In this document: positions 18,764 through 27,430 of the stretch, piece by piece | How the letters are laid out: every line of letters starts with the position of its first letter | Position numbering within the stretch: the stretch's first letter is position 1 | Assembly (NCBI GenBank): GCA_964657325.1 | Contig: CAZZVE010000007.1 | Coordinates: 1-64,000 of the forward strand | DNA length: 64,000 nucleotides | Direction of reading: 5' to 3' | Source: JBBQVS01 sp964657325 | GTDB lineage: Bacteria; Chloroflexota; Ktedonobacteria; Ktedonobacterales; Ktedonobacteraceae | Notes under the pieces: model-generated | Database searches by the model: none | Told to the model about the DNA's origin: nothing | What the model saw: the letters and a program-made list of their open reading frames with translations, nothing else | Program-made: the position numbers and the translations under genes

Positions 18764-19081
18764 CTACTTATCTTCAGCCTTTTCCGCAATTTCCCCATGT
18801 TGGACGATATCGCCATCCTGAAACAAGATATTCTGCAATGCAATTTTCCACTTGGCCTTCTGACGCAATAGAAACTCCAGGTCCATGCCAAAGTGTTTGA
18901 ATTCCTCTTGTTGAGCGTTCGCCATGATCGCTCGTGCTTGGTCGTTCTGCTCGACAGATATTCGTTGCTCATACCAGTTGATCGCCTCTGCCTCCTCTGT
19001 CAGCGAAGCAATCATACGTGCGAACGTTCGCGTCTCTTGTGAAAGTTCATTTGCAGGTTCATGATATTGATCAAATCCCAT
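18764..19081 (-). CDS. Encapsulated-ferritin (EncFtn)-type ferritin-like protein
   Basis: A 105-residue two-helix protein. EEAEAINWYEQRI and NAQQEEFKHFGMDLEFLLRQ reproduce the pattern of encapsulated ferritins (first-helix Glu, then ExxH, M-LEWL), which form annular decamers with an iron ferroxidase centre between subunits. AGAGGAG lies 8 bp before ATG 19081, so this start is preferred over 19210. The encapsulin targeting peptide expected at the C-terminus is absent (it ends GEIAEKAEDK), and no encapsulin shell gene lies in the window. It may store or oxidise iron without a shell, or the shell gene is elsewhere. Confidence 0.65.
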   Translation of the reverse strand: MGFDQYHEPANELSQETRTFARMIASLTEEAEAINWYEQRISVEQNDQARAIMANAQQEEFKHFGMDLEFLLRQKAKWKIALQNILFQDGDIVQHGEIAEKAEDK

Positions 19082-19333
19082 TTTTGCATCTCCTCTGTGT
19101 GTCTCTTGTACGCACCTCTTTTTACTGCGCTTATTCTCTTTAGTAAAAGGAAGCACTTCAACCACTCTTCGTACAATTATACGACAAATGAACAGTTTGC
19201 TAAAAGGCATGCCCCTGTCTTTGCTCTACAAGGCAGAAGGGAAATAATGTGGTACACTTTCGATACATGCGGTACTCCTCACGCTTCTAAAATAGGGGCC
19301 TTCTGGCCCGTTAGGTAGCCACTTGGAATCTGC

Positions 19334-19365
19334 TCTGATGGTGGAATAGATATCTATTCATCAGA
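19334..19365. promoter_or_regulatory. Palindromic hairpin upstream of ywbE
   Basis: A 16-bp perfect palindrome (GAATAGATATCTATTC, 19344-19359) nested inside TCTGAT/ATCAGA arms (19334-19339, 19360-19365). It lies about 25 bp before the ywbE start in a 308-bp intergenic region. It may be an operator or leader hairpin. Confidence 0.4.
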
Positions 19366-19389
19366 GATGGTAGTAGAAAGCGAAAATGA

Positions 19390-19587
19390 ATGCCAGATGG
19401 ACGCCTCCGTCAAGATATACGTCCGGGTATCGAAGTGTCAATCGTCCTCAAGCAAGACCAGCGAACGGGAAAACTGACCCGAGGAATCGTCAAGGATATT
19501 TTGACTAACTCCGTTTCTCACCCGCATGGGATTAAGGTACGGCTTGTCGATGGACAGGTCGGACGCGTACAGAAAATCGAGGAGTAG
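19390..19587 (+). CDS. ywbE: YwbE family protein
   Basis: A 65-residue protein that matches the YwbE/DUF2196 family over its whole length: RPGIEVSIVLKQDQRTGKL, then TRGIVKDILTNS, then HPHGIKVRLVDGQVGRVQ. It is a small beta-rich (KOW/SH3-like) protein of unknown function, widespread in Firmicutes and Chloroflexi, presumably cytosolic. The ribosome site is weak. It precedes the SDR gene by 25 bp on the same strand and may be co-transcribed with it. Confidence 0.85.
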   Translation: MPDGRLRQDIRPGIEVSIVLKQDQRTGKLTRGIVKDILTNSVSHPHGIKVRLVDGQVGRVQKIEE

Positions 19588-19612
19588 AATGCTACGCAAG
19601 GAATAAAGCTCC

Positions 19613-20371
19613 ATGAATGAAACAGGTCGTATCGCTCTCGTAACTGGTGCTGGTACCGGTATTGGCAAACGCGTGGCGTTGCTGCTCTTAGAGGCCGGGT
19701 ATTGCGTCGTGCTAGCGGGCCGTCGAGTTGAACTCTTGGAGCAGACGGTTCAGGAAGCTAACGTGTCGAACTCGCGTACGCTGGTGATGCCTATGAACGT
19801 GAGCGACCCGGAAGCCGTATCAGCGTTATTCGTTGCAACGCAGGGCAAATTCGGTCGGCTGGATGTTTTGTTCAATAATGCAGGTGTGGGTGCGCCCGCT
19901 GTTCCGCTCGAAGACCTGAGGTATGATCAGTGGAGGAGTGTACTGGATACCTGCGTGACGGGAACATTTCTTTGCACACAACATGCCTTCAGGATGATGA
20001 AGCATCAGAAGCCGCATGGCGGACGCATCATCAATAATGGGTCGATTTCCGCGTATACCCCCCGACCGAATTCCGCACCGTATACCGCTGCTAAACACGC
20101 GATCACCGGTCTCACCAAATCTACTGCGCTAGATGGTCGCCCATTTGACATTACCTGTGGGCAGATCGACATCGGGAATGCGGCAACTGAGATGACAGAG
20201 AGCATGAAAAACGGGATGCTTCAACCTAATGGCACAGTTGCTGTCGAGCCGACTATAGATGCCGATCATGTTGCGCGGGCGGTGCTCTATATGGCGAACC
20301 TGCCACTCGATGTCAACGTACCATTTATGACAGTGATGGCAACTGGAATGCCCTTCATTGGTCGCGGATAA
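19613..20371 (+). CDS. Short-chain dehydrogenase/reductase
   Basis: A 252-residue classical SDR: TGxxxGIG cofactor site TGAGTGIGKR near residue 12, NNAG at about 88, catalytic Ser in NNGSISAYTPRP, then YTAAK (Tyr-xxx-Lys). It oxidises or reduces an alcohol/ketone with NAD(P); the substrate is unknown. Downstream lies the relic of the aromatic-catabolism cluster, whose duplicated sequence begins about 15 bp past this stop codon. Confidence 0.85.
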   Translation: MNETGRIALVTGAGTGIGKRVALLLLEAGYCVVLAGRRVELLEQTVQEANVSNSRTLVMPMNVSDPEAVSALFVATQGKFGRLDVLFNNAGVGAPAVPLEDLRYDQWRSVLDTCVTGTFLCTQHAFRMMKHQKPHGGRIINNGSISAYTPRPNSAPYTAAKHAITGLTKSTALDGRPFDITCGQIDIGNAATEMTESMKNGMLQPNGTVAVEPTIDADHVARAVLYMANLPLDVNVPFMTVMATGMPFIGRG

Positions 20372-20496
20372 TCGGGGACGCTTACCTTTTTTACAATAAT
20401 TTTCCTGGTGGAGGTATCTCCTCTATGAGAAAGAGATAGCCACCCTCACCAGGAGAATTAGACAGATTTCATAAGCGAGCCACTTCAGAACGCTTT

Positions 20497-21308
20497 TTAG
20501 ACAACTCTGCTACCCACTCCTATCTCTTTCCCGGCACTCGTTGTCTTCACAGCATCTTTGGAATTCTCGATGACGGCAGCCACTCCCTCGACAGCCGTTT
20601 TCTCAATGCCACCCACAGTCTCCTCTGGTGCCGCGGTGACACGTATGCCGGCAATAAAGTCGTAGGTCTCCTAGTGCGGCACCAATTAATGGACCAAAGA
20701 GAAAGACGGTGAAGACTTGTACGAAGTTGACCTGACTAGGGTCAACGAAGAGTTCAACAATGGCTGGTCCGAAAGTACGTGCAAAATTGAGCGATAAACT
20801 ACTGGGATTCACTAAAGCCACTATTTCGGCGAAAATGACCATAGCGACGATCAAACCACCCCAGCCTGCGGGTGCACACCTGTCAAAGAGACAACCGCCC
20901 ACGATGAAGAGCAAGATAAAGGCTGCAATCACCTCGGCAAAAAATGCCTGTACATAGTTGGTATTGGCTGCGAAAACATTTTGACCCAGACCAACTTGTC
21001 TGGCTGCTGGAAGACCGATATATAGCAGAATGCCAGCCGCACCGATCACCGATCCAATGAGTTGCGCAGTGAAGTAGACCCATGCGATCCGCCAAGGGAG
21101 GCGTTTGGTCACTGCCAGAGCAAAGGTAACAGAGGGATTCACATGCCCTCCAGAAATGTGGCCCAGACCATAGATAGCTGCTGCGATGATAAAGCCGACC
21201 GTTAAAGCGATCATTCCTCGGTCAGCTATCGTGAATGTCGCTTTGCCTCCACTGTTTACTAGTAAGACTAGTGTAGCAGGAATGGAACCGATACCGACTA
21301 GGACGAGT
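20497..21308 (-). pseudogene. Aquaporin pseudogene (relic copy of 44491-45372)
   Basis: Nearly identical in sequence to the intact aquaporin at 44491-45372 but broken. A frameshift lies near 20670 (the LTYDF region reads LRLYCR), one codon is missing before LFVDPS, and the N-terminal 20 or so codons are gone because the sequence switches at 21308/21309 to a fragment of the CoA ligase gene. The intergenic sequence 20388-20496 also matches 44386-44490, so the copy extends beyond the gene. It should not give a functional channel. Confidence 0.85.
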
Positions 21309-21589
21309 CGCCGTTTCGAGGAACGATTTCACGTTCCTATCCTCGATGGCATCGGCTGCACAGAGATGTTGCAGACCTTCATCAGTAACAGCTCCGACGA
21401 CATTCGCCCCGGTAGCTCAGGCAAACCGATTCCAGGCTATGAAGCACGAATCGTGGATGAGCAGGGACAAGATGTGCCAGTAGTCGCAGTGGGGAGCCTG
21501 CTCGCGTGTGGTGATAGTGCAGCAACGTCCTATTGGAACAAGCATGAGAAGTCGAAAGAGGTTTTTCGAGGCCAGTGGGTTGCGACGGG
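21309..21589 (+). pseudogene. Benzoate-CoA-ligase fragment (relic copy of 53035-53315)
   Basis: An internal fragment matching the ligase at 52090-53682 (RFEERFHVPILDGIGCTEML through GQWVATG) with scattered substitutions. It is fused directly to the aquaporin relic on the left and to unrelated sequence after GCGACGGG on the right. It has no start of its own and lacks both ends of the enzyme. Together with the aquaporin relic it marks a duplicated cluster from which the middle was deleted. Confidence 0.85.
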
Positions 21590-21696
21590 ATCTCCTTGCA
21601 CAGAAGATGACGGAGAACTCAGAAAGAACCTGGACATGGCAATAAGGTAGAAAGTCTGTATCGAGAGACTCGTTAAAGGAGGAAACGATGGCCATT

Positions 21697-21749
21697 TGTC
21701 ATTATCCTCATGGCCTTGCAGATTAATAATATCATAGTTTTGCAGAGAA
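21697..21749 (+). repeat. TGTCATTA end repeat, copy 1
   Basis: TGTCATTATCC, then ATGGCCTTGCAGA and ATCATAGTTTTGCAGAG: a terminal TGT followed by two tandem CATAGTTTTGCAGA-like sites about 30 bp apart. The same arrangement is present at 25931, 27459, 38930, 42373 and (shortened) 53736. It lies just after the ligase relic, as copy 6 lies just after the intact ligase gene. Confidence 0.75.
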
Positions 21750-21894
21750 TTGCTGGTTTCCTTGCGCCTTTCTGTACGAGTTTGCTCAAGACGGCTTTCC
21801 AAGTCGTGAAGCCGCTTAGGCTCGAGACGAGACTCGTTTGTATCCCCATCCTAGAACCCATATCCCAAAGTGCTTGCACACGCTTTTCTCAGTT

Positions 21895-21942
21895 ATAAAG
21901 AGAGTATGCTATACTACTACAATAAAGCAAGACTCTCTTTAT
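21895..21942 (+). promoter_or_regulatory. Leader hairpin before the nitroreductase-like gene
   Basis: ATAAAGAGAGT (21895-21905) pairs with ACTCTCTTTAT (21932-21942), closing a 26-nt loop about 20 bp before the start codon. The second copy of the gene retains a comparable hairpin (TAAAGAG...CTCTTTA, about 29597-29640), so the structure is older than the duplication and may regulate translation. Confidence 0.4.
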
Positions 21943-21960
21943 CGCTGGGAAAGACTGCTT

Positions 21961-23271
21961 ATGAGTACTAATCGTCCCCTCGACCCACGCTTGCAACAGG
22001 TATTGGAATTTCCACTTGTGAGTGGGATATTTGGGCGTCGTTCGCGTCGTTTTGGCTATGGCATGACCATACCGAGTGGACCTCTTGCGTATACTTCACA
22101 ACACGACCCACTTCCTCTCTGTGAGCTTGAACGGGCACTGTTACTTGCAGCAGGTACGGGAGTCACTGGCTGGAACTTCGGCATTCCTTTTACTGTGAAC
22201 CAGAGCGATACATTAAGCAACTATAGTTTACGTATGACCGGTCGCACTATTCCTTCGGCAGCCACCATTGGAACGAGTGAATTGTTCTTTACCGACGACT
22301 CTGGTATCTATGTGACGCGCACACGCGATATTCCACCGGAACGACTCAGCGAATTGACAGGCGGACAGGACGATGTGGCCCGCATTCTCGCGCATACACG
22401 AGCCGCGACACTGCAATTACGCAAGGAACGGCTCTTTCTTCCTAGAGAAGCTCCTCATTATGACGAGCACAACCTCTGGAATAGCAATCAGCCCGGCACT
22501 ACCCTCTTTATGCCGATAGGCGATGTGGGACAACAGCTCCTCGCTCTCCTCGCAATGTATGTCTCCAATGGCTATACCCTCTACGATGATTACAAGAACT
22601 GCTTAGGTGGTAAGCTCGAACCCTTTATTCGGACAGGGGTTATTCAAGATACGCCACAGTTGCGTTTTTCGCTCTCTCACATTGAACAAGCGGCATACGC
22701 GACAGTCGCAATGGAGCTTGCTTTAATAGGACAAAACATTGTGCTGATGATGCAGGCGATTGGGTTAGGTGGCTGGATGTATTCTGGTATCTTCCCATAT
22801 AGCGCATTGGGAGCCTTTGCCAGTGAGGGAGTCCCTGGGCTTGGTTTTCGCTTTGCGCATCGGGAAGAGTGGACATTACCTAATCCTGTCGGGCTTGATG
22901 GCTATTATGAATCGCTCTGTCCGCCGTATGTCCCGGACATGTATGAGGCAGCTCACAAGTTGGCAGAACGGAAGTTTGGTGCAGGTGGAACTTATGATGC
23001 GACAACGGGTGGGCCATTTCGAGAGAGTAGTGAGATAAAAGCGACTGCTCAACCATATACGCAGGCGCAGATTGATTGTATTGGTGAGATGGCGCAACAC
23101 ATTTACAGCACCTACGGACGCTTCCCCGCACGCTTCCCAACTATTCTTTTACGCATTTATACTCAGGCACATCATCTTGAGCAGGCATTTTATGATCAGT
23201 TCTTCGGTCCTGAGGCGTATCTCGACACTCATGCAGCACACATGCAACTCTGGCATCCAGAGCAGTGTTAA
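21961..23271 (+). CDS. Nitroreductase-like protein, intact copy
   Basis: A 436-residue protein. The N-terminal third resembles the FMN-dependent nitroreductase fold: GIFGRRSRRFGYGM (family-typical RRSxRxF), then CELERALLLAAGTGVTGWN, and later AQNI-like IGQNIVLMMQAIGLGGWMYS. It is much longer than usual nitroreductases (about 200 residues), with large insertions and a C-terminal extension, so the assignment is to the fold rather than to a known enzyme. The ATG at 21961 is supported by the parallel position (GTG 29657) in the second copy. It overlaps by 4 bp the end of the convergent cyclodeaminase pseudogene. Confidence 0.6.
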   Translation: MSTNRPLDPRLQQVLEFPLVSGIFGRRSRRFGYGMTIPSGPLAYTSQHDPLPLCELERALLLAAGTGVTGWNFGIPFTVNQSDTLSNYSLRMTGRTIPSAATIGTSELFFTDDSGIYVTRTRDIPPERLSELTGGQDDVARILAHTRAATLQLRKERLFLPREAPHYDEHNLWNSNQPGTTLFMPIGDVGQQLLALLAMYVSNGYTLYDDYKNCLGGKLEPFIRTGVIQDTPQLRFSLSHIEQAAYATVAMELALIGQNIVLMMQAIGLGGWMYSGIFPYSALGAFASEGVPGLGFRFAHREEWTLPNPVGLDGYYESLCPPYVPDMYEAAHKLAERKFGAGGTYDATTGGPFRESSEIKATAQPYTQAQIDCIGEMAQHIYSTYGRFPARFPTILLRIYTQAHHLEQAFYDQFFGPEAYLDTHAAHMQLWHPEQC

Positions 23272-23884
23272 ACACACCCTGCAACGAGCTTACCAACATT
23301 GATCGGATCTAAACCAGCTAGTTCCCAGCAACCCACTAGTGGAGGTTCGAAAGCCAGACGGGTCTCCACGAAAAGGTGACCATGTGCGATTACCTGAGGC
23401 AATAGTTCTCCACCCGCAGGTGCATAGCCAACAGACGTGACGTGCATACCAGGTGAGAGCCAGTCGAGGCGTATCACCGGCTCAACCGATGATCGCCAGC
23501 ACCCGGTGTCTGTGGATGCCAGAAGCTTGGTCGAGAGGGCTACTGATCCGGCTGTCCGCAGGGCTGTAATGTAGTTCCCGTCTATAAACGAGAGGGGAGT
23601 ACCCGTTTGAGGATCAAACAAACATATGAGGGCCTGATGCGAGGGGATGCCAGCCTGTTTGTTCCCGTGAAAGATGGAGACCAACTTGACGATGATTTCT
23701 CGTCCTTGTTGATCGGCTGGCATGGAAAGCAAGAATCCCATGTTGGGTACAGCAACCTCATTATGTTTGGGTACAGCAACGAGACCACTACTTTGCGCCT
23801 GAAGCCCTCGGAAAGCTGGTTCAAGAGTGCGTCAGGATCCAATAGTCGCCGGACTTCCGTTTCATTGAGCATTAAGATATCCAT
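23268..23884 (-). pseudogene. Ornithine cyclodeaminase/mu-crystallin-family pseudogene
   Basis: An excellent ribosome site (AGGAGG, 6 bp) precedes MDILMLNETEVRRLLDP. The frame is then lost near 23780 and resumes as GFLLSMPADQQGREIIVKLV...SFIDGNYITALRTAGSVA, the conserved substrate region. Immediately after LLASTDTG the Rossmann NAD-binding segment (normally GAGVQ...) is missing, and the text jumps to the late conserved part GMHVTSVGYAPAGGELLPQ. The C-terminus is cut off at the junction with the nitroreductase-like gene. Thus: frameshift, internal deletion and 3' truncation. Confidence 0.8.
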
Positions 23885-23911
23885 ACGTACCTCCTAAGTT
23901 CCTCACTAACT

Positions 23912-25816
23912 CTACGCTGGCTGATACAGCGCGAAGTGGCTTACGAGGATGGTTCCACCAGCATCGACAGCAAGACCCACGGTGCCCGTGGAATAAATAC
24001 CATTGTTGACATTGCCGACTTTATGACTATTAGCATAAAAGCTAAAACTGGCACCATTCACAACAACATCTATGGTAACGGCAGTATGAACATTGCCAAA
24101 AGTACCGCTGGCGATTTCTGTTCGTGCCGCTGTCGTGTTGTTGTACACATACGCCCCCCATGTGCCATCAAAATGAACCAGAAATGTATAGACACCTTGC
24201 TGATTTCCTGGCTGGTTGCGAAAATAGATACCAAAGTCAGCACTTGATGTTTGTGCTTGCTGTATAGTTGTCTCGATCACATAATTCGACAGTGAGAATT
24301 GTCCACTCGGAAGGGACGTAAGGAAGGTTCCTACAAGGTCTGGTGCGTTTCCGTGAGGATTACTTATTTGCGTTCCCATCTGTTGGCACAGAACAGTCGG
24401 TGTATTGTAATCGACCCATTGTTCGCCGCCATTATCGCACTCATTGCCTGTACCAGACGCCGCTCCAGGATCAGTGGCCGAATAGAGCAAGGCCCCTTTA
24501 GGAACGGGGGCTGTTTGGATCGTAGGTGTTCTCTGAGGCGTATTCGGTGTTCCTGTCACTGTTGCAGTTGCTCTTGTCTGACTCGTTGAAGTAGCATCCG
24601 TTGGAGCAATCCCAACGGGTTGTGTTCCCCTTGATTGAGGAGCTGTTCCCGTTCCTGCATTCCCATTCTTTAATTGTAGACCAACCAGCACACCACCGCC
24701 GATGAGAACAAGAATCAAGAGCACGCCCACGAAAATTAGGAGCCGTGGTTGTCCAGTTGTTGTTCTATTCGCAAAGGTCGAAAATCCAGCTGGAGGTGTT
24801 ATTGGGTGATCCGTTCCTGTCGTATTCCGTATGGTGTTTTCTGCATCATGACTCGCTGACTTTATTTCTATTCCTTGCTCAGCTCTTCCTCTTGAAGCAA
24901 CGAGAGGGAAGGGAGTAGCCGGAATCGTCTTTTCAAACGTTGATGAACTATCAGGGTGCAAAGTGGGGTTGAGTACATGCTGAAGGGCTTGAGCTAATGT
25001 ACCTGCTGATTGAAAACGGTTCTCAGGCGATTTAGCAAGGGCATTCTGGACAATAACATCTATCTGTGCTGGTAAATCTGGACGTAATGCACAAAGGGAT
25101 GGAGGCGCATCATGCACATGCATCTTTGCCATTGAGTAAAATGTCTCCCCCTTGAAGGGAACCTGACCACAAAGCATTTGATACAGAAGAATACCCAATG
25201 CATATACATCGGCACGATAATCTACTGTTCCTCCCGTAAACATCTCTGGAGCCATATATTGAGGTGTGCCAAGAATAGTGTCCGCTCGGGTCAAGGTTGC
25301 AGAGGTTGTGCTTGCATTCTCCTGCAAAATTCGAGCGATCCCGAAGTCAGTGAGTATCAGCCTTCCATCATCGGCGAGCAAAAAATTGGCGGGTTTGAGG
25401 TCACGATGAAGCACATGATGCGCATGTGCGTAGTCAAGTGCCGACGCTGCCTGCGACATATAACTCATGATATCGACGAGCGGAAGCCTATGATGTAAGC
25501 TCATTACCTGTTGCAAACTTCCTCCTGAAAGAAAAGGCATAACAAGGTAGGGTATACTGTCTTGTTCTCCATATTCATAGATAGGGATGATGTTAACATG
25601 CTGAAGTTGAGCAATGATGTCGGCCTCGCGTTGGAATCGTGCAAGAAACTCGCTGTACTTTTGACCGTCTATTAACTCAGGAAGTAATACTTTTACTGCC
25701 ACGAGACGATGTGGGCGTGTTTGCTGTGCAAGATACACGGCTCCCATACCGCCTCGTCCAATAAGTTTTTGAAGTGTACATGTTCCCACAGTTTTACCGA
25801 CAAGATTGTCACTCAT
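23912..25816 (-). CDS. PKN-type membrane Ser/Thr protein kinase
   Basis: A 634-residue kinase. Residues 12-270 carry all Hanks motifs: IGRGGMGAVYLAQQ, the VAVKVLLPE lysine, HRDLKPANFLL, DFGIARI and YMAPEMF. A Ser/Thr-rich linker leads to one transmembrane helix (LLIFVGVLLILVLIGGGVLV, about 355-375). The extracellular part (about 440-634) is preceded by a proline/threonine-rich stalk and resembles the concanavalin-like DUF1080/LamG sensor domain (DFGIYFRNQPGNQQGVYTF). It should phosphorylate cytosolic proteins in response to an outside ligand. It ends next to the cyclodeaminase pseudogene on the same strand. Confidence 0.9.
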   Translation of the reverse strand: MSDNLVGKTVGTCTLQKLIGRGGMGAVYLAQQTRPHRLVAVKVLLPELIDGQKYSEFLARFQREADIIAQLQHVNIIPIYEYGEQDSIPYLVMPFLSGGSLQQVMSLHHRLPLVDIMSYMSQAASALDYAHAHHVLHRDLKPANFLLADDGRLILTDFGIARILQENASTTSATLTRADTILGTPQYMAPEMFTGGTVDYRADVYALGILLYQMLCGQVPFKGETFYSMAKMHVHDAPPSLCALRPDLPAQIDVIVQNALAKSPENRFQSAGTLAQALQHVLNPTLHPDSSSTFEKTIPATPFPLVASRGRAEQGIEIKSASHDAENTIRNTTGTDHPITPPAGFSTFANRTTTGQPRLLIFVGVLLILVLIGGGVLVGLQLKNGNAGTGTAPQSRGTQPVGIAPTDATSTSQTRATATVTGTPNTPQRTPTIQTAPVPKGALLYSATDPGAASGTGNECDNGGEQWVDYNTPTVLCQQMGTQISNPHGNAPDLVGTFLTSLPSGQFSLSNYVIETTIQQAQTSSADFGIYFRNQPGNQQGVYTFLVHFDGTWGAYVYNNTTAARTEIASGTFGNVHTAVTIDVVVNGASFSFYANSHKVGNVNNGIYSTGTVGLAVDAGGTILVSHFALYQPA

Positions 25817-25930
25817 ATTGCCTTGTATCTATCCTTTCATTGTATTTCAACTTATTCTGTCTCAAAGAACGATTACACGTATGTGCTCCAACCATGCTTA
25901 CAAAAATGCAAGTGGAAAAATGAAATGAGC

Positions 25931-25980
25931 ACAACATACCCACGGTCTTGCAGATTGATAATACCATAGTTTTGCAGAGA
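25931..25980 (+). repeat. TGTCATTA end repeat, copy 2 (eroded terminus)
   Basis: ACAACATACCCACGGTCTTG, then CAGATTGATAATACCATAG and TTTTGCAGAG: same spacing and sites as the other copies, but the terminal TGT is degraded. Faces a right-end-type copy at 27431-27454. Confidence 0.7.
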
Positions 25981-26018
25981 GCCGCATCGTTCTGATCGTG
26001 GACAAAAGACAGCTAACG

Positions 26019-26282
26019 GTTCTGTCAGAATTCAGAGAAAGGCTAGTCTTAGACACAATTTGCAGGTATGATGAGGGCACAACTTCTCTGATCTGGAGTG
26101 CCTCATGAACTGTCCATATTGTGCCTCGATCACCACCAATGAACACATTCAGAAGACCACGCTTGGCTCTCGAACGTTCCGTTGCTCACCTTGTCAACGC
26201 CGCTTCAACGAGCGTACAGGGACGCCGTTCAACTTCCTCGAATATCCCACTGATGTGGTTCTGCCTCAGTTCTGACAGAACC
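26019..26282. mobile_element. 264-bp miniature, internally deleted insertion sequence
   Basis: GGTTCTGTCAGAATTCAG (26019-26036) is matched at 16 of 18 positions by the complement of 26265-26282. Between the arms is only the first 56 codons of a transposase. No target duplication is visible. This is a non-autonomous derivative of a larger IS. Confidence 0.75.
26105..26275 (+). pseudogene. N-terminal fragment of a zinc-ribbon DDE transposase
   Basis: 56 codons beginning MNCPYCASITTNEHIQ, with CPYC and CSPCQ cysteine pairs, FNERTGTPFNFLEYPTDVVL and then a stop. This is the zinc-ribbon N-terminus typical of IS6-like/related DDE transposases in this group; the catalytic domain is entirely absent. 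It fills the miniature element, its stop lying within the right inverted repeat. Confidence 0.75.
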
Positions 26283-26492
26283 GGATGGTGTGAGTCTTTT
26301 TTTCTGTCAGAACGCGAAGTACGTCGCCAGCCGTACCGCGTGATTATCGGGTAACGGGATAGAAAAGCACCTCATTTCCGTTTTTCTCTCCTTGCAAAGG
26401 AAGAGAACTATGGTATCTTGAAGTAACAAAAAAGGGTACAGGTTTTCGGACGAAGAGAAGCGAATCCAGATGGCAAAGAAAGGAACGATATC

Positions 26493-27395
26493 ATGACAAC
26501 AATCACACCTCATTTATGGTTTGACAAAGAAGCGAAAGAGGCCGCCGAGTTTTACACGTCTTTACTACCTGATTCAAAAGTGACAAGTACCATTACATTG
26601 CACGATACCCCCTCAGGCGATTGTGATCTTGTTTCGTTTGTCCTCGCCAATCAACCATTCATGGCGATTAGTGCTGGCCCGTTTTTTGCATTCAATCCTT
26701 CGGTTTCATTTATTCTCAACTTTGATCCATCACAAGACAGAGATGCACGAGTGCATTTAGATCAGCTATGGGAGAAGTTGTCGGAAGGCGGTACAGCTCT
26801 TATGCCTCTTGATTCCTACCCGTTCAGCGAACACTACGGCTGGGTACAGGACAGATATGGGCTTTCCTGGCAGCTCATGCTCACGAATCCCGTAGGCGAA
26901 GAGCGACCCTTCATCACTCCATCGCTGATGTTTACAGGCAGTAACGTCGGTCATGCCGAAGCCGCAATGAATTTGTATTGTTCCATCTTTAAAGACTCCC
27001 GGCGGGGCACGACCGCTCGTTATCCTCAAGGGATGGAGTCGGATAAGGAAGGAACGATTATGTTCGCCGACTTCTCACTCCTGGGAACCTGGCTTGCCGC
27101 TATGGACAGTGCAAGAGAACATCATTTTACGTTCAATGAAGCTATCTCTTTTCTTGTGCCATGCCAAACGCAAGCAGAAATCGACTACTACTGGGAGAAG
27201 CTCTCTGCTGATCCACAAGCCGAACAATGTGGCTGGCTCAAAGACCAGTTTGGTCTCTCCTGGCAAATCTGGCCTACGGCGATGGGCGAGATGATGCAAA
27301 ACGGTACGCCTGAGCAGATGAAGCGGGTCACACAGGCGTTCTTGTCGATGAAGAAATTCGATCTTACCATCTTAGAAAGAGCGTATGAAGGATAG
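26493..27395 (+). CDS. Two-domain PhnB-like VOC-superfamily protein
   Basis: A 300-residue protein made of two similar halves, each starting like a PhnB/3-demethylubiquinone-methyltransferase-type glyoxalase fold: ITPHLWFDKEAKEAAEFYTS (residue 4) and FITPSLMFTGSNVGHAEAAM (about 140). Both halves end in Y-(W)-x-KL...QCGWLKDQFGLSWQIWP-like segments. These proteins share the vicinal-oxygen-chelate fold but no activity is established for the PhnB-like branch. It lies inside the interval bounded by outward-facing end repeats at 25931 and 27454, so it may be transposon cargo. A 12-bp hairpin terminator starts 2 bp after its stop. Confidence 0.85.
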   Translation: MTTITPHLWFDKEAKEAAEFYTSLLPDSKVTSTITLHDTPSGDCDLVSFVLANQPFMAISAGPFFAFNPSVSFILNFDPSQDRDARVHLDQLWEKLSEGGTALMPLDSYPFSEHYGWVQDRYGLSWQLMLTNPVGEERPFITPSLMFTGSNVGHAEAAMNLYCSIFKDSRRGTTARYPQGMESDKEGTIMFADFSLLGTWLAAMDSAREHHFTFNEAISFLVPCQTQAEIDYYWEKLSADPQAEQCGWLKDQFGLSWQIWPTAMGEMMQNGTPEQMKRVTQAFLSMKKFDLTILERAYEG

Positions 27396-27396
27396 G

Positions 27397-27428
27397 TATA
27401 GTGGACCCGAATGTATGGGTCCACTATA
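27397..27428 (+). terminator. 12-bp hairpin after the VOC gene
   Basis: TATAGTGGACCC (27397-27408) and its exact complement (27417-27428) around an 8-nt loop, immediately after the stop codon. It is followed directly by the repeat end at 27431. Confidence 0.7.
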
Positions 27429-27430
27429 AT

